64,000 nt of DNA from Pseudomonas sp. NC02 (GCF_002874965.1 NZ_CP025624.1:1674001-1738000); one strand, 5' to 3'; positions 45,519 through 55,050 are shown, counted from the stretch's first letter. Translations and numbers: made by a program. The notes: generated by a model not told the origin, from the letters alone.

Positions 45519-46423
45519 GTGTGGCCTTGCTGAGTGTCGCTGCCGTGGCGCTGGATGCGCTGCTGGGCGAGCCCAGGCGCTGGCATCCGCTGGTGGCGTT
45601 CGGTAATTTTGCCGGGCGTATCGAGCAGCGTTTCAACTCCGGCGGCCGTGGCTGGCGCAGCCATGGCGTTACCGCCTGGGTGATCGCGGTGGTGCCGCTG
45701 ACCCTGCTGGCCACGGCCCTCTCGTGGGCGCCCTACATCGGCTGGGTCCTGGAAATCCTCGCATTGTATTGCGCCCTCGGCATGCGCAGCCTCGGCGAAC
45801 ACGTGCTGCCGGTGGCGCAAGCGTTACGCAGTGATGATCTGGACGAGGCCCGCAAGCGTGTCAGCTATCTGGTGAGCCGCCAGACCAGCGAGCTGGATCG
45901 CACCGAAGTCGCCCGTGCAGCCACCGAATCGGTGCTGGAAAACGGCAGCGACGCGGTATTTGCCGCCTTGTTCTGGTTTGTGGTCGCTGGCGTGCCCGGC
46001 GTGGTGCTCTATCGCCTGAGCAACACCCTGGATGCCATGTGGGGCTATCGCAATGAACGCTTTGAGCGTTTCGGCTGGGCCGCAGCAAAGATCGATGACG
46101 TGCTCAACTACATTCCGGCGCGCCTGGTGGCGTTGACCTACGCGCTGCTGGGCAAAACCCGCCTGGCTCTCAAATGCTGGCGCACCCAGGGCCCGACCTG
46201 GGACAGCCCCAACGCCGGCCCGGTGATGGCTGCGGGTGCCGGTGCCCTTGGCGTGGAGTTGGGCGGTGCAGCGATTTATCACGGTGAGCTGCACCAGCGC
46301 CCGCCACTGGGCGAAGGCCCGCCGGCGGATGCGGATTCCATCGAGCGTGGCTGGCAACTGGTGCAACGCGGCGTGTGGCTGTGGTTGCTGATCCTGTGTG
46401 TGGGGGCTGAGTTTTATGCTTGA
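45515..46423 (+). CDS. cbiB: adenosylcobinamide-phosphate synthase
   Basis: 302 residues from ATG 45515, overlapping the bluB stop by 4 bases (ATGA), GGGGAG upstream. Membrane protein with [19 protein letters not shown] and [20 protein letters not shown]. CbiB (CobD in the Pseudomonas denitrificans naming) attaches (R)-1-amino-2-propanol phosphate to adenosylcobyric acid at the inner membrane. Confidence 0.93.
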   Translation: MSVALLSVAAVALDALLGEPRRWHPLVAFGNFAGRIEQRFNSGGRGWRSHGVTAWVIAVVPLTLLATALSWAPYIGWVLEILALYCALGMRSLGEHVLPVAQALRSDDLDEARKRVSYLVSRQTSELDRTEVARAATESVLENGSDAVFAALFWFVVAGVPGVVLYRLSNTLDAMWGYRNERFERFGWAAAKIDDVLNYIPARLVALTYALLGKTRLALKCWRTQGPTWDSPNAGPVMAAGAGALGVELGGAAIYHGELHQRPPLGEGPPADADSIERGWQLVQRGVWLWLLILCVGAEFYA

Positions 46424-47405
46424 GCACGGTGGCCGCTTGCGCAAGGCGGCGATGCAGTACGGCATTCCAGAAGCAGACTGGCTGGACCTGTCCAGCGGCC
46501 TGGCGCCATGGCCGTTTCCGATTCCGGAAATCCCGCTGCGGGCCTGGGCGCGCCTGCCTGAAAACGACGACGGCCTGGAGCAGGCTGCCTGTGAATATTA
46601 CGGCACGCCCCATGTATTGCCGGTGGCCGGCTCCCAGGCCGCGATCCAGTTATTGCCGCGCCTGCGCCGGGCCGGCAAGGTCGGTGTGCTGTCGCCGTGT
46701 TACGCCGAACACGCAGAAGCCTGGCGTCGCGCCGGCTACATCGTGCGCGAAGTGCTGGAGCAGGAAGTCGACTTCTTCCTCGACAGCCTCGACGTGCTGG
46801 TGGTGGTCAACCCCAACAACCCCACCGGCCTGAGCCTGACGCCGCAACGCCTGCTGGACTGGCATGCTCGCCTGGCCCAACGCGGCGGCTGGCTGGTGGT
46901 GGATGAAGCCTTCATGGACATCACCCCGCAACTGAGCCTGGCGGGCCAGGCCCATCAAGTCGGCCTGATCGTGCTGCGCTCGTTCGGCAAATTCTTCGGC
47001 CTGGCCGGAGTGCGGCTGGGGTTCGTGCTGGCCGAGCGCAAGCTGCTCAAGCTGCTCGCCGAACAGGTGGGGCCGTGGGCCGTCAGCGGGCCGACGCGGG
47101 TGCTTGGGCAAGTATGCCTGCGCGATACGGCCGGCCATGCGCAACAGCGGCTGCGTTGCGAATCGGCCAGCCAGCGCCTGTTTGATGTGCTTGAACGCCA
47201 CGACTTGCGGCCCCAGGGCGGCTGCGCGTTGTTCCAGTGGATGATCACGGACCGGGCTGAGCAGCTGCATGAATTCATGGCCCAGCGCGGCATTCTGCTG
47301 CGCTTGTTTGTCGACAACAGCAGCCTGCGTTTCGGCCTGCCGGATACCGAGGCCGACTGGTTGCGGCTGGAACAGGCACTGAAGACCTACAAGGAAGCCT
47401 CATGA
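46416..47405 (+). CDS. cobD: L-threonine-O-3-phosphate decarboxylase
   Basis: 329 residues from ATG 46416; overlaps cbiB by 8 bp. Type-I PLP enzyme: ligand strings [18 protein letters not shown] and the Schiff-base lysine in [16 protein letters not shown]. It makes aminopropanol phosphate for the arm built in by CbiB. Called CobC in the P. denitrificans scheme; the two names are easily mixed up with the phosphatase below. Confidence 0.92.
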   Translation: MLEHGGRLRKAAMQYGIPEADWLDLSSGLAPWPFPIPEIPLRAWARLPENDDGLEQAACEYYGTPHVLPVAGSQAAIQLLPRLRRAGKVGVLSPCYAEHAEAWRRAGYIVREVLEQEVDFFLDSLDVLVVVNPNNPTGLSLTPQRLLDWHARLAQRGGWLVVDEAFMDITPQLSLAGQAHQVGLIVLRSFGKFFGLAGVRLGFVLAERKLLKLLAEQVGPWAVSGPTRVLGQVCLRDTAGHAQQRLRCESASQRLFDVLERHDLRPQGGCALFQWMITDRAEQLHEFMAQRGILLRLFVDNSSLRFGLPDTEADWLRLEQALKTYKEAS

Positions 47406-48853
47406 GTACCTTGATGGTGCAGGGCACCACCTCTGACGCCGGCAAAAGCACGCTGGTGACCGCACTCTGCCGCTGGCTGGTGCGCCAGGGCATCCCGGTG
47501 GTGCCCTTCAAGCCGCAGAACATGGCGCTCAACAGCGCCGTGACCGCCGAAGGTGGCGAGATCGGACGGGCCCAGGCGGTGCAGGCCCAGGCCGCGAACC
47601 TGGCGCCCCATACCGACATGAACCCGGTATTGCTCAAGCCCAACAGTGACACGGGCTCCCAGGTGATTATCCATGGGCGCGCCGTGACCACCATGAATGC
47701 GGTGGCCTACCACGATTACAAAGCCATCGCGATGCAGGCGGTGCTGGCCTCCCACGCGCGCTTGAGTGCGGCGTATCCGGTGGTGATGGTCGAGGGTGCG
47801 GGTTCACCGGCCGAGATCAACCTGCGGGCGAATGATATTGCCAACATGGGCTTTGCCGAGGCGGTGGACTGCCCGGTACTGCTGATTGCCGACATCAATC
47901 GTGGCGGGGTGTTTGCGCACCTGGTGGGTACGCTGGAATTGTTGTCGCCGACCGAACAGGCGCGGGTCAAAGGCTTCATCATCAACCGGTTTCGCGGGGA
48001 TATTGCGCTGTTGCAGCCGGGGCTGGATTGGCTGGAAGCGCGCACGGGCAAGCCGGTGGTGGGGGTGTTGCCGTATGTGATGGATTTGCACCTGGAGGCC
48101 GAGGACGGCATCGACCAGCGCCAGATTGACAAGGCGGCGCAGGTGCTCAAGGTGGTGGTGCCGGTGTTGCCGCGGATCAGTAATCACACGGATTTTGATC
48201 CGTTGCGCTTGCACCCGCAGGTGGATTTGCAGTTTGTGGGGCCGGGGCAGGCGATTCCTGCGGCGGACCTGATTGTTTTGCCGGGCTCGAAGAGTGTGCG
48301 CAGTGATTTGGCGTATTTGCGGGCCAATGGGTGGGACACGGCGGTGGCGCGGCACCTGCGTTATGGCGGGAAGGTGCTGGGGATTTGTGGTGGGTTGCAG
48401 ATGCTCGGCGAGCAGGTGCACGACCCGCTGGGGTTGGAAGGGCCTTGTGGTTCTAGCGCTGGGCTGGGGTTGTTGGCGTTCAGTACGACCCTGGAGGAGG
48501 AGAAGCAGCTGCGTAACGTGCGGGGGCGGTTGTTGCTGGAGGATACCGAGGTGAGTGGGTATGAGATCCACGCGGGTGTAACCAGTGGCGCTGGCTTGGT
48601 GCGGGCTGCGGTGCAGTTGGACGATGGGCGCCTGGATGGGGCTCAGAGTGAGGATGGGCAGGTTCTCGGGACCTATCTGCACGGGGTGTTTGAGACGCCG
48701 GCTGCATGTAGTGCGTTGTTGCGGTGGGCGGGGTTGGAGGATGTGCAGGAGGTGGATTATCACGGGTTGCGGGAGCGGGATATTGAGCGGTTGGCGGACT
48801 TGGTAGAGCGGCATCTGGATACCGGGTTGCTGCGTTCGTTGTGTGGGGTTTGA
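47402..48853 (+). CDS. cobQ: adenosylcobyric acid synthase (glutamine-hydrolysing)
   Basis: 483 residues; ATGA overlap with cobD. ATPase part [31 protein letters not shown], and amidotransferase Cys in [13 protein letters not shown]. It amidates positions b, d, e and g. The last third of the gene (about 48.1-48.85 kb) is markedly rich in G and T at third positions compared with the C-rich first half, although the protein stays typical. Last gene before the large inverted repeat. Confidence 0.94.
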   Translation: MSTLMVQGTTSDAGKSTLVTALCRWLVRQGIPVVPFKPQNMALNSAVTAEGGEIGRAQAVQAQAANLAPHTDMNPVLLKPNSDTGSQVIIHGRAVTTMNAVAYHDYKAIAMQAVLASHARLSAAYPVVMVEGAGSPAEINLRANDIANMGFAEAVDCPVLLIADINRGGVFAHLVGTLELLSPTEQARVKGFIINRFRGDIALLQPGLDWLEARTGKPVVGVLPYVMDLHLEAEDGIDQRQIDKAAQVLKVVVPVLPRISNHTDFDPLRLHPQVDLQFVGPGQAIPAADLIVLPGSKSVRSDLAYLRANGWDTAVARHLRYGGKVLGICGGLQMLGEQVHDPLGLEGPCGSSAGLGLLAFSTTLEEEKQLRNVRGRLLLEDTEVSGYEIHAGVTSGAGLVRAAVQLDDGRLDGAQSEDGQVLGTYLHGVFETPAACSALLRWAGLEDVQEVDYHGLRERDIERLADLVERHLDTGLLRSLCGV

Positions 48854-48861
48854 GTTGGTTG

Positions 48862-49690
48862 TAATGGACCGTGTACATATCCGTTGCTGCGGTAACGGCC
48901 GCTTATGGTTCCGCTCTTACAGCGGGTCACTTTTGGCAAACGCCCCAAAAGTAACCAAAAGGTCTTTGCCCCACCACTCGGTGCCTCGCCTAGGCTCGGC
49001 ATGCCCGCACTCCGGCCCGGTTCCGCGGGCCGCCGCGACGGGCCATCCATGGCCCGGCGCGGCTAAATCGGCATCCTTGCCGATTTACCCGCTCCACCGT
49101 GCCTACTTGCGGCCATCGTGGTTGACGGGGCCCGCAGATCAAAATCAAAAGCAGATCAAGATCAAAGGCACGCAGCCTCGCTGGCGCTCGACAACTGCTA
49201 CGGGCGGTGTGGCTCTGCTTTTCTGTAGGAGCTGGCTTGCCGGCGATGCAGACAACTCGGTGCATCAGGTACACCCAGTTGATGCTATCGCAGGCAAGCC
49301 AGCTCCCACATTTGACCGTGCCCGATTCTGATCTTGCTGTTGCTGTTGCTTCACCACACTCAAGCCGGCCGGTAGGCCGCTGTGCTCTTGATCTGCTTTT
49401 GATCTTGATCTTGGGCGCCCCGTTAAACCACGCTGGCCGAACGCAGGCTTTGGAGCGTGGGTAACCCGGCAGGACGCCGGGTTAGCCGTCATGGGCCAGG
49501 GATGGCCCATGACGGCGGCCCACGGTCCAAAGCCGGAGTGAGGGCACACCGAGCCTAGGCGAGGTGCCGAGTGGTGGGGCAAGAGCGTTTTGCTTACTTT
49601 TGCGCTTTTCAAAAGTGAGCCGCTGTAAGAGCGGAACCATAAGCCGCCGTTACCGAAATAACGGATATACACACCGTCAAAAACAGAGGC
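48862..49690. repeat. about 830-bp imperfect inverted repeat with a REPIN at its centre
   Basis: The left arm (about 48862-49222) and the right arm (about 49311-49690) are mirror copies: GGTTCCGCTCTTACAGCGG / its complement, CCCACCACTCGG, CTCGCCTAGGCTCGG, CACTCCGG, and an inner AGCAGATCAAGATCAA block all recur in reverse order. By eye the arms are roughly 75-80% identical. The loop holds a complete REPIN. No transposase or credible coding frame is inside. Elements sharing the GGTTCCGCTCTTACAGCGG string are, as far as I recall, common intergenic repeats of fluorescent pseudomonads. Confidence 0.82.
49223..49310. repeat. REPIN (GGGAGCTGGC class) in the loop of the large repeat
   Basis: TGTAGGAGCTGGCTTGCCGG and GCAGGCAAGCCAGCTCCCAC enclose about 45 bp. 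The left outer end is TGTAGG instead of TGTGGG. Confidence 0.88.
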
Positions 49691-49697
49691 ACACCCC

Positions 49698-50219
49698 ATG
49701 CTCCAGTTGATCCTCGGCGGCGCCCGCTCCGGCAAAAGCCGCCTGGCTGAAAAACTCGCCACCGACAGCGGCCTAAGCGTCACCTACATAGCGACCAGCC
49801 AACCCCTGGACGGCGAAATGACCGCACGCGTCGCCCACCACCGCGAGCGGCGCCCGACCGAATGGGGCCTGATCGAAGAGCCCATCGAACTGGCCCGTGT
49901 CCTCAAGGAAAACGCCACCCCGAACCATTGCCTGCTGGTTGACTGCCTGACCCTATGGCTCACCAACCTGCTGATGCTCGAAGACCCCGACCGTCTCAAA
50001 GAAGAGCGTGAGGCCTTGCTCCAAACCCTGGCCACCCTCCCAGGAGAAATCATTTTTGTCAGCAACGAGACCGGAATGGGTGTCGTGCCGCTGGGCGAAT
50101 TGACTCGCCGCTATGTCGATGAAGCCGGTTGGCTGCATCAAGCCTTGGCCGAACGTTGTCAGCGCGTTGTCCTGACCGTCGCCGGCCTGCCCCTGACTTT
50201 GAAAGGTACTGCGTTATGA
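49698..50219 (+). CDS. cobU: bifunctional adenosylcobinamide kinase / adenosylcobinamide-phosphate guanylyltransferase
   Basis: 173 residues. Walker [17 protein letters not shown], guanylylated histidine region [18 protein letters not shown] and [12 protein letters not shown] are diagnostic. It phosphorylates and then GDP-activates the cobinamide. CobP in the P. denitrificans scheme. The ATG has GAGG nine bases upstream, just outside the right arm of the large repeat; no second riboswitch is present, so it needs read-through or its own promoter. Confidence 0.94.
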   Translation: MLQLILGGARSGKSRLAEKLATDSGLSVTYIATSQPLDGEMTARVAHHRERRPTEWGLIEEPIELARVLKENATPNHCLLVDCLTLWLTNLLMLEDPDRLKEEREALLQTLATLPGEIIFVSNETGMGVVPLGELTRRYVDEAGWLHQALAERCQRVVLTVAGLPLTLKGTAL

Positions 50220-51271
50220 CCGACACCTGGTGGCTCAACCCCTGCAAGGCGATCGACCCCCAAGCCCACGAACAAGCCCTGGCCCGTCAGCAGCAACTGA
50301 CCAAACCCGCCGGCTCCCTCGGCCAGCTGGAAGCCGTGGCCGTCCAACTGGCCGGCCTCCAGGGCCAGGTCAAACCCAGCGTCGACCACCTGTGGATCGC
50401 GATCTTCGCCGGCGACCACGGCGTCGTCGCCGAAGGTGTCTCCGCCTTCCCCCAGGAAGTCACCGGCCAGATGCTTCACAACTTCGTCACCGGTGGCGCC
50501 GCCATCAGCGTGCTTGCGCGCCAACTCGACGCCAAGCTGGAAGTGGTCGATCTCGGCACCATCACCCCGACGTTGAACCTACCGGGCGTCCGCCACCTGA
50601 ATATCGGTCTCGGCACCGCCAACTTCGTCAACGGCCCGGCAATGACCGAAGCCCAGGGCCAACTGGCCCTGCAAGCCGGCCGCGACAGCGTGCACCGCGC
50701 TATCACCAGCGGTGCGCAACTGTTTATCGGCGGCGAAATGGGCATTGGCAACACCACCGCCGCCAGTGCCCTGGCCTGCGCGCTGCTGGATTGCCAGGTC
50801 AGTGACTTGACCGGCCCCGGCACCGGCCTGAACGCCCAGGGTGTCAGCCATAAGGTCGCCGTCATCGAGCGCGCCCTTGCGCTGCACGCCAGCGACCGCG
50901 ACGACGCACTGAAAACCCTGTTCAACCTCGGCGGCTTTGAGATTGCCGCACTGGTCGGTGCCTATCTGGCCTGTGCCCAAGAAGGTGTCGTGGTGCTGGT
51001 GGACGGTTTTATATGCACCGTCGCCGCCTTGGTCGCGACGCGCCTGAACCCCGGCTGTCGTGAATGGCTGCTGTTCGGCCACCGCGGTGCCGAGCCCGGC
51101 CATCGTCACGTGCTGCAAAGCCTCAACGCCGAGCCTTTGCTGGAACTCGGGCTGCGCCTGGGTGAAGGCAGTGGCGCCGCGCTCGCTGTGCCGTTGCTGC
51201 GCCTGGCCTGCGCGCTGCACGGGCAGATGGCGACCTTCGCCGAAGCAGCCGTAGCGGATCGCCCGGCATGA
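50216..51271 (+). CDS. cobT: nicotinate-nucleotide-dimethylbenzimidazole phosphoribosyltransferase
   Basis: 351 residues from ATG 50216; ATGA overlap with cobU. Strings [50 protein letters not shown] and [14 protein letters not shown] are typical. It turns dimethylbenzimidazole and nicotinate mononucleotide into alpha-ribazole phosphate. Named CobU in P. denitrificans. Confidence 0.95.
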   Translation: MTDTWWLNPCKAIDPQAHEQALARQQQLTKPAGSLGQLEAVAVQLAGLQGQVKPSVDHLWIAIFAGDHGVVAEGVSAFPQEVTGQMLHNFVTGGAAISVLARQLDAKLEVVDLGTITPTLNLPGVRHLNIGLGTANFVNGPAMTEAQGQLALQAGRDSVHRAITSGAQLFIGGEMGIGNTTAASALACALLDCQVSDLTGPGTGLNAQGVSHKVAVIERALALHASDRDDALKTLFNLGGFEIAALVGAYLACAQEGVVVLVDGFICTVAALVATRLNPGCREWLLFGHRGAEPGHRHVLQSLNAEPLLELGLRLGEGSGAALAVPLLRLACALHGQMATFAEAAVADRPA

Positions 51272-51843
51272 CTTTGCGCCTGGACCTGCTGCGCCACGGC
51301 GAAACCGAACTGGGCGGCGGCTTGCGCGGCAGCCTGGACGATGCGCTCACGGCCAAGGGCTGGGAGCAGATGCGTGAGGCGGTGGTGGCGCAGGGCCCTT
51401 GGGAGCGTCTGGTCAGTTCGCCGCTGCAACGTTGTGCGCGGTTTGCCGAGGAGTTGGGCACGCGCCTGAACCTGCCGGTCACCCTCGAAAAGGATCTGCA
51501 GGAACTGCACTTCGGCGCCTGGGAAGGGCAGAGCGCTGCAGCCTTGATGGAAACCGACGCCGACGCGCTGGGCCTGTTCTGGGCTGATCCCTACAGTTTC
51601 ACGCCGCCGCAGGGCGAGCCGGTTTCACAGTTTTCCGCGCGTGTTTTGGGGGCTGTCGGCCGCTTGTATCAAGCTTATGCCGGCCAGCGAGTGCTGCTGA
51701 TCAGCCATGGTGGAGTCATGCGTTTGCTGCTGGCCCAGGCGCGAGGCCTGCCGCGTGAGCAACTGTTGAATGTCGAAGTCGGCCATGGTGGCCTGTTCAG
51801 CCTGCAGGTCGAGGCGGATGGCGTATTAAGGGAAGGACGCTGA
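51268..51843 (+). CDS. cobC: alpha-ribazole-5'-phosphate phosphatase (histidine phosphatase fold)
   Basis: 191 residues; ATGA overlap with cobT. Histidine-phosphatase motif [15 protein letters not shown] at the start, second histidine in [15 protein letters not shown]. In this operon it should remove phosphate from alpha-ribazole phosphate or from adenosylcobalamin phosphate. It is the Salmonella-type CobC, not the PLP enzyme. Confidence 0.9.
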   Translation: MTLRLDLLRHGETELGGGLRGSLDDALTAKGWEQMREAVVAQGPWERLVSSPLQRCARFAEELGTRLNLPVTLEKDLQELHFGAWEGQSAAALMETDADALGLFWADPYSFTPPQGEPVSQFSARVLGAVGRLYQAYAGQRVLLISHGGVMRLLLAQARGLPREQLLNVEVGHGGLFSLQVEADGVLREGR

Positions 51844-51845
51844 GC

Positions 51846-52574
51846 ATGTTGCCGTTCTGGATCGCCTTGCAGTTTCTCAGCAGCCTGCCGATTCGCTTGC
51901 CGGGCATGCCGCAGCCCCAGGAACTGGGGCGTTCGTTGCTGTTTTATCCGGTGGTGGGGCTGCTGTTCGGGCTACTGCTGTGGGGCTTGAACGCCGTGTT
52001 GATGGGCGCGCCATTGCTGCTGCACGCCGCGCTGCTGTTGACCGCATGGGTGCTGCTCAGTGGCGGCCTGCACCTGGACGGCCTGGCCGACAGCGCCGAC
52101 GCCTGGCTCGGTGGCTTCGGTGACCGCGAGCGCACCCTGACCATCATGAAAGACCCGCGCAGCGGCCCGATCGCGGTGGTCACCCTGGGCCTGGTGTTGC
52201 TGCTCAAATTCACCGCGCTGGTGGCATTGATCGAGCAGCACAACGGCGCCGCGCTGATCCTCGCACCGTTGATTGGCCGCGCTTCGATGCTGGCGCTGTT
52301 TCTCACCACGCGCTATGTGCGCGCCGGTGGCCTGGGGCAGGCCCTGGCGGATCATTTGCCACGGATCGTCGGCCAACAGGTGCTGATCCTCAGCGGCCTG
52401 GCGTGTATCTTGATCGGCGGTTTCAGTGGCGGGATTGCCGTGCTGGTGGCTGCCCTTTGTTTTATCGGCTTGCGCCAATTGATGGTCAATCGCCTCGGCG
52501 GCACCACCGGCGACACCGCCGGCGCGCTGTTGGAGCTGCTGGAAGTGGCGGTGTTGATCAGTCTGGTGCTGTAA
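51846..52574 (+). CDS. cobS: adenosylcobinamide-GDP ribazoletransferase (cobalamin synthase)
   Basis: 242 residues; GGAAGGA before ATG 51846, two bases after the cobC stop. Polytopic membrane protein with the family motif GGLHLDGLADSADAWLGG and MKDPRSGPIAVV. It joins adenosylcobinamide-GDP and alpha-ribazole at the membrane, the last step. CobV in the P. denitrificans scheme. Confidence 0.94.
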   Translation: MLPFWIALQFLSSLPIRLPGMPQPQELGRSLLFYPVVGLLFGLLLWGLNAVLMGAPLLLHAALLLTAWVLLSGGLHLDGLADSADAWLGGFGDRERTLTIMKDPRSGPIAVVTLGLVLLLKFTALVALIEQHNGAALILAPLIGRASMLALFLTTRYVRAGGLGQALADHLPRIVGQQVLILSGLACILIGGFSGGIAVLVAALCFIGLRQLMVNRLGGTTGDTAGALLELLEVAVLISLVL

Positions 52575-52581
52575 CACTTTC

Positions 52582-52610
52582 TTGCATTTCATTAATCCCG
52601 GGTATATACA
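52582..52610 (+). promoter_or_regulatory. predicted sigma-70 promoter of the marR-like gene
   Basis: TTGCAT (52582-52587) and TATACA (52605-52610) are separated by 17 bp. Transcription would start 6-8 bases later, at or next to the ATG at 52617. The -10 lies inside the operator at 52599-52612. Confidence 0.55.
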
Positions 52611-52612
52611 CG
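52599..52612. promoter_or_regulatory. MarR operator 1 (upstream of marR-like gene)
   Basis: CGGGTATATACACG, an imperfect copy of the perfect palindrome at 53043-53058. It covers the -10 region, so binding would block RNA polymerase. Confidence 0.7.
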
Positions 52613-52616
52613 CTCC

Positions 52617-53021
52617 ATGCTTGCCTCCCAATGTTTATGCACAAACCTGCGTCGCGCCGCTCGTGGCGTCAGCAGGCATTACGACGGCGCTCTCGACGGC
52701 TTCGGGATCAACGTTGCCCAGTATTCTTTGCTGTGTAATCTGCAGCGCCTCGATCAACCGAGCATTTCCAGCCTGGCCGACGCCATGGGCCTGGATCGCA
52801 GCACACTGGGGCGCAACCTGCGGGTGCTGGAAGGCGAGGGCCTGGTGCAGTTGGTGGAGGGCGATGACTTGCGCAACCGCCTGGTCTTGCTGACCGAGGC
52901 GGGTATCGAACGGCTCGCCGCCGCATTGCCGGCCTGGGAAGCGGCGCAGCAGAAATTGATTGATAAGTTGGGCGCCGAAAAGCGCGAAACCCTGTTGGCC
53001 TTGCTGGATGAACTCGCTTGA
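52617..53021 (+). CDS. MarR-family transcriptional regulator
   Basis: 134 residues. Typical MarR order: CLCTNLRRAARGVSRHYDGA dimer helix, NVAQYSLLCNLQRLDQPSIS, recognition helix LADAMGLDRSTLGRNLRVLE and wing LVQLVEGDDLRNRLVLLTEA. A cysteine pair near the N-terminus (CLC) might sense oxidation. No Shine-Dalgarno precedes the ATG. The same GGGTATATAC box stands before it and before the MFS gene 53 bp downstream, so it should repress both. Confidence 0.88.
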   Translation: MLASQCLCTNLRRAARGVSRHYDGALDGFGINVAQYSLLCNLQRLDQPSISSLADAMGLDRSTLGRNLRVLEGEGLVQLVEGDDLRNRLVLLTEAGIERLAAALPAWEAAQQKLIDKLGAEKRETLLALLDELA

Positions 53022-53042
53022 CGCGAGTTTGTTCGATGATAA

Positions 53043-53058
53043 GCGGGTATATACCCGC
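53043..53058. promoter_or_regulatory. MarR operator 2 (before the MFS gene)
   Basis: GCGGGTATATACCCGC is a perfect 16-bp palindrome 17 bases before the MFS start codon, in the 53-bp gap after the regulator gene. Confidence 0.82.
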
Positions 53059-53074
53059 GAACGGAGAATAAGAA

Positions 53075-54283
53075 ATGACCTCGATGTGGCGCACCAGCGG
53101 CTGGATTCTTGTGGGGAGTGCGCTGATCCTCGCGTTGTCCCTCGGCGTGCGACATGGCTTCGGCCTGTTCCTGGCGCCCATGAGTGCCGAATTCGGCTGG
53201 GGCCGTGAAACCTTTGCCTTTGCCATCGCCCTGCAAAACCTGATCTGGGGCCTGGCACAGCCATTTACCGGCGCCCTGGCCGACCGCTTCGGTGCGGCCA
53301 AGGTGGTGATGATCGGTGGCGTGCTCTACGCGCTGGGCCTGGTGTTCATGGGCCTTTCGGATTCAGCGTGGTCGCTGTCCCTGAGTGCCGGGTTGCTGAT
53401 CGGCATTGGCCTGTCGGGTACTTCGTTCTCGGTGATCCTCGGGGTGGTGGGGCGTGCCGTGGCGCCGGAAAAACGCAGCATGGCCATGGGTATCGCCAGC
53501 GCCGCCGGCTCGTTCGGCCAGTTCGCCATGTTGCCGGGCACCCTCGGTTTGATCGGCTGGCTTGGCTGGTCCGCCGCGTTGCTGGTGCTGGGCCTGATGG
53601 TGGCGCTGATCGTGCCGTTGGTGACCATGCTCAAGGACCGACCGTTGCCTGCGGTGGCTGGCCAGCAGACCTTGCGCGAAGCCTTGGGTGAGGCCTGCTC
53701 CCATTCAGGGTTCTGGCTGCTGGCGTTCGGCTTTTTTGTCTGCGGTTTCCAGGTGGTGTTTATCGGCGTGCACTTGCCATCGTACCTGGTGGACCAGCAC
53801 TTGCCGGCCTCGGTGGGGACGACCGTGCTGGCATTGATCGGCCTGTTTAATATCTTTGGCACCTATACCGCCGGATGGCTCGGCGGGCGCATGTCCAAAC
53901 CCCGTTTGTTGACCGGTTTGTACTTGCTGCGGGCGGTGGTGATCGTGATCTTCCTGTGGGCGCCGGTGACGCAGACCAGCGCCTACCTGTTCGGCATGGC
54001 GATGGGCTTCTTGTGGCTGTCCACGGTGCCACTGACCAACGGCACGGTCGCGACCTTGTTTGGTGTCAGAAACCTTTCCATGCTCGGTGGGATAGTGTTC
54101 CTGTTCCATCAACTGGGCTCGTTCCTCGGCGGCTGGTTGGGCGGGGTGGTTTATGATCGAACCGGCAGCTACGATTTGATCTGGCAGGTGGCAATCGTCC
54201 TGAGCCTGGTGGCAGCGGCGCTGAACTGGCCGGTGCGCGAGCGCCCGGTGGCACGTTTGCAGGCGCAAATGGGGGTGGCATGA
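53075..54283 (+). CDS. MFS transporter under MarR control
   Basis: 402 residues; GGAG eight bases before ATG 53075. Twelve helices in two halves; GVRHGFGLFLAPMSAEFGWG and NGTVATLFGVRNLSMLGGIV are strings seen in the monocarboxylate/oxalate-formate-like (OFA) MFS group. PAO1 has an MFS gene (PA1282) and regulator (PA1283) in the same place behind cobV. Substrate unknown; control by MarR would fit efflux or uptake of an aromatic acid. Confidence 0.86.
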   Translation: MTSMWRTSGWILVGSALILALSLGVRHGFGLFLAPMSAEFGWGRETFAFAIALQNLIWGLAQPFTGALADRFGAAKVVMIGGVLYALGLVFMGLSDSAWSLSLSAGLLIGIGLSGTSFSVILGVVGRAVAPEKRSMAMGIASAAGSFGQFAMLPGTLGLIGWLGWSAALLVLGLMVALIVPLVTMLKDRPLPAVAGQQTLREALGEACSHSGFWLLAFGFFVCGFQVVFIGVHLPSYLVDQHLPASVGTTVLALIGLFNIFGTYTAGWLGGRMSKPRLLTGLYLLRAVVIVIFLWAPVTQTSAYLFGMAMGFLWLSTVPLTNGTVATLFGVRNLSMLGGIVFLFHQLGSFLGGWLGGVVYDRTGSYDLIWQVAIVLSLVAAALNWPVRERPVARLQAQMGVA

Positions 54284-54399
54284 ATTCGACCTGGCATTGG
54301 CTCGGCGCAGCAGGAGCAGGACTCTTGCTGCTGCTGGCGTGGTGGGGCTGGCAACAGGGCGGCCTGGCATTGATGCAGTTGGGCATGGCGATCTGTTAA
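54280..54399 (+). CDS. 39-residue single-pass membrane protein
   Basis: MNSTWHWLGAAGAGLLLLLA, then WWGWQQGGLALMQLGMAIC. ATG 54280 overlaps the MFS stop by 4 bases (ATGA), so translation should be coupled. One membrane helix of about 18 residues, tryptophans at its edge. Too short for normal gene callers. A subunit or helper of the MFS transporter is an inference from coupling only. Confidence 0.6.
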   Translation: MNSTWHWLGAAGAGLLLLLAWWGWQQGGLALMQLGMAIC

Positions 54400-54433
54400 G
54401 TTCTGTGTCTGAGACTTTTCAAGGACACCTCAC

Positions 54434-54985
54434 ATGCAGATGCGCTGGTTCGCAGTACCCGCTCTGATGGTGGCTTTTGGCGGTGTCGCCATGGCTGCCG
54501 ATTGCCCGCCGTTGCTTGAAGGCCAGTTGCCCAAGCTGCGCGCCAAGGAATCCATCGACCTGTGCCAGCGCTTTGCCGGCAAGCCGCTGCTGATCGTCAA
54601 CACCGCCAGCTTCTGCGGGTTTGCGCCGCAGTTCAAAGGGCTTGAAGCGTTGTACCAGCGCTACAAGGGCCAGGGGCTGGAAGTGATTGGCGTGCCGTCC
54701 GATGACTTCAAGCAGGAAGCCAAGACCGGGGAGGAAACTGCCAAGGTTTGTTACGTTAATTACGGCGTGACCTTCACCATGACCGAACCACAGAAGGTCA
54801 AGGGCCCGGACGCGGTGCATCTGTTCAAGATCCTGGCGCAGCAGAGCAGTGCGCCGAAGTGGAATTTCTACAAGTACGTGGTGGACCGCCAGGGCAAGGT
54901 GATCGCCAACTTCTCCAGCCTGACCAAGCCGGATAGCCCGGACCTGGTCAAGGCAGTGGAAGAGGCGCTGGCTTCGAAACCCTGA
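54434..54985 (+). CDS. glutathione peroxidase, exported
   Basis: 183 residues. Signal peptide [21 protein letters not shown], then GPx thioredoxin fold: peroxidatic Cys61 in [20 protein letters not shown], resolving Cys candidate in [11 protein letters not shown], and the Trp/Asn pair in [13 protein letters not shown]. The usual Gln of the tetrad after VPS is not obvious ([11 protein letters not shown]). Periplasmic peroxide reduction with thiols is expected. PAO1 PA1287 has the same place. Confidence 0.9.
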   Translation: MQMRWFAVPALMVAFGGVAMAADCPPLLEGQLPKLRAKESIDLCQRFAGKPLLIVNTASFCGFAPQFKGLEALYQRYKGQGLEVIGVPSDDFKQEAKTGEETAKVCYVNYGVTFTMTEPQKVKGPDAVHLFKILAQQSSAPKWNFYKYVVDRQGKVIANFSSLTKPDSPDLVKAVEEALASKP

Positions 54986-54996
54986 TGGGCACCCAC

Positions 54997-55037
54997 TAAA
55001 AAGCCCCGCCTCTTTTGCTAGAGTGCGGGGCTTTTTT
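54997..55037. terminator. bidirectional terminator between gpx and fadL-like gene
   Basis: AAAGCCCCGC (55000-55009) and GCGGGGCTTT (55025-55034), with an inner CTC/GAG, A-run before and T-run after. Ends the peroxidase gene (plus) and the porin gene (minus, stop at 55051). Confidence 0.9.
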
Positions 55038-55050
55038 GTGCCGCTTTACA

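Noticed and set aside
48843..49331. 162-codon plus-strand frame in the cobQ-cobU gap
   Set aside because: Translation of the left arm of the inverted repeat and of a REP (IAGKPAPT); the same peptides (WFRSYSGSLL) appear from the other arm on the other strand, so it is repeat DNA and not a gene.
49265..49783. 172-codon minus-strand frame overlapping cobU
   Set aside because: Right arm of the inverted repeat read backwards, running into the start of cobU.
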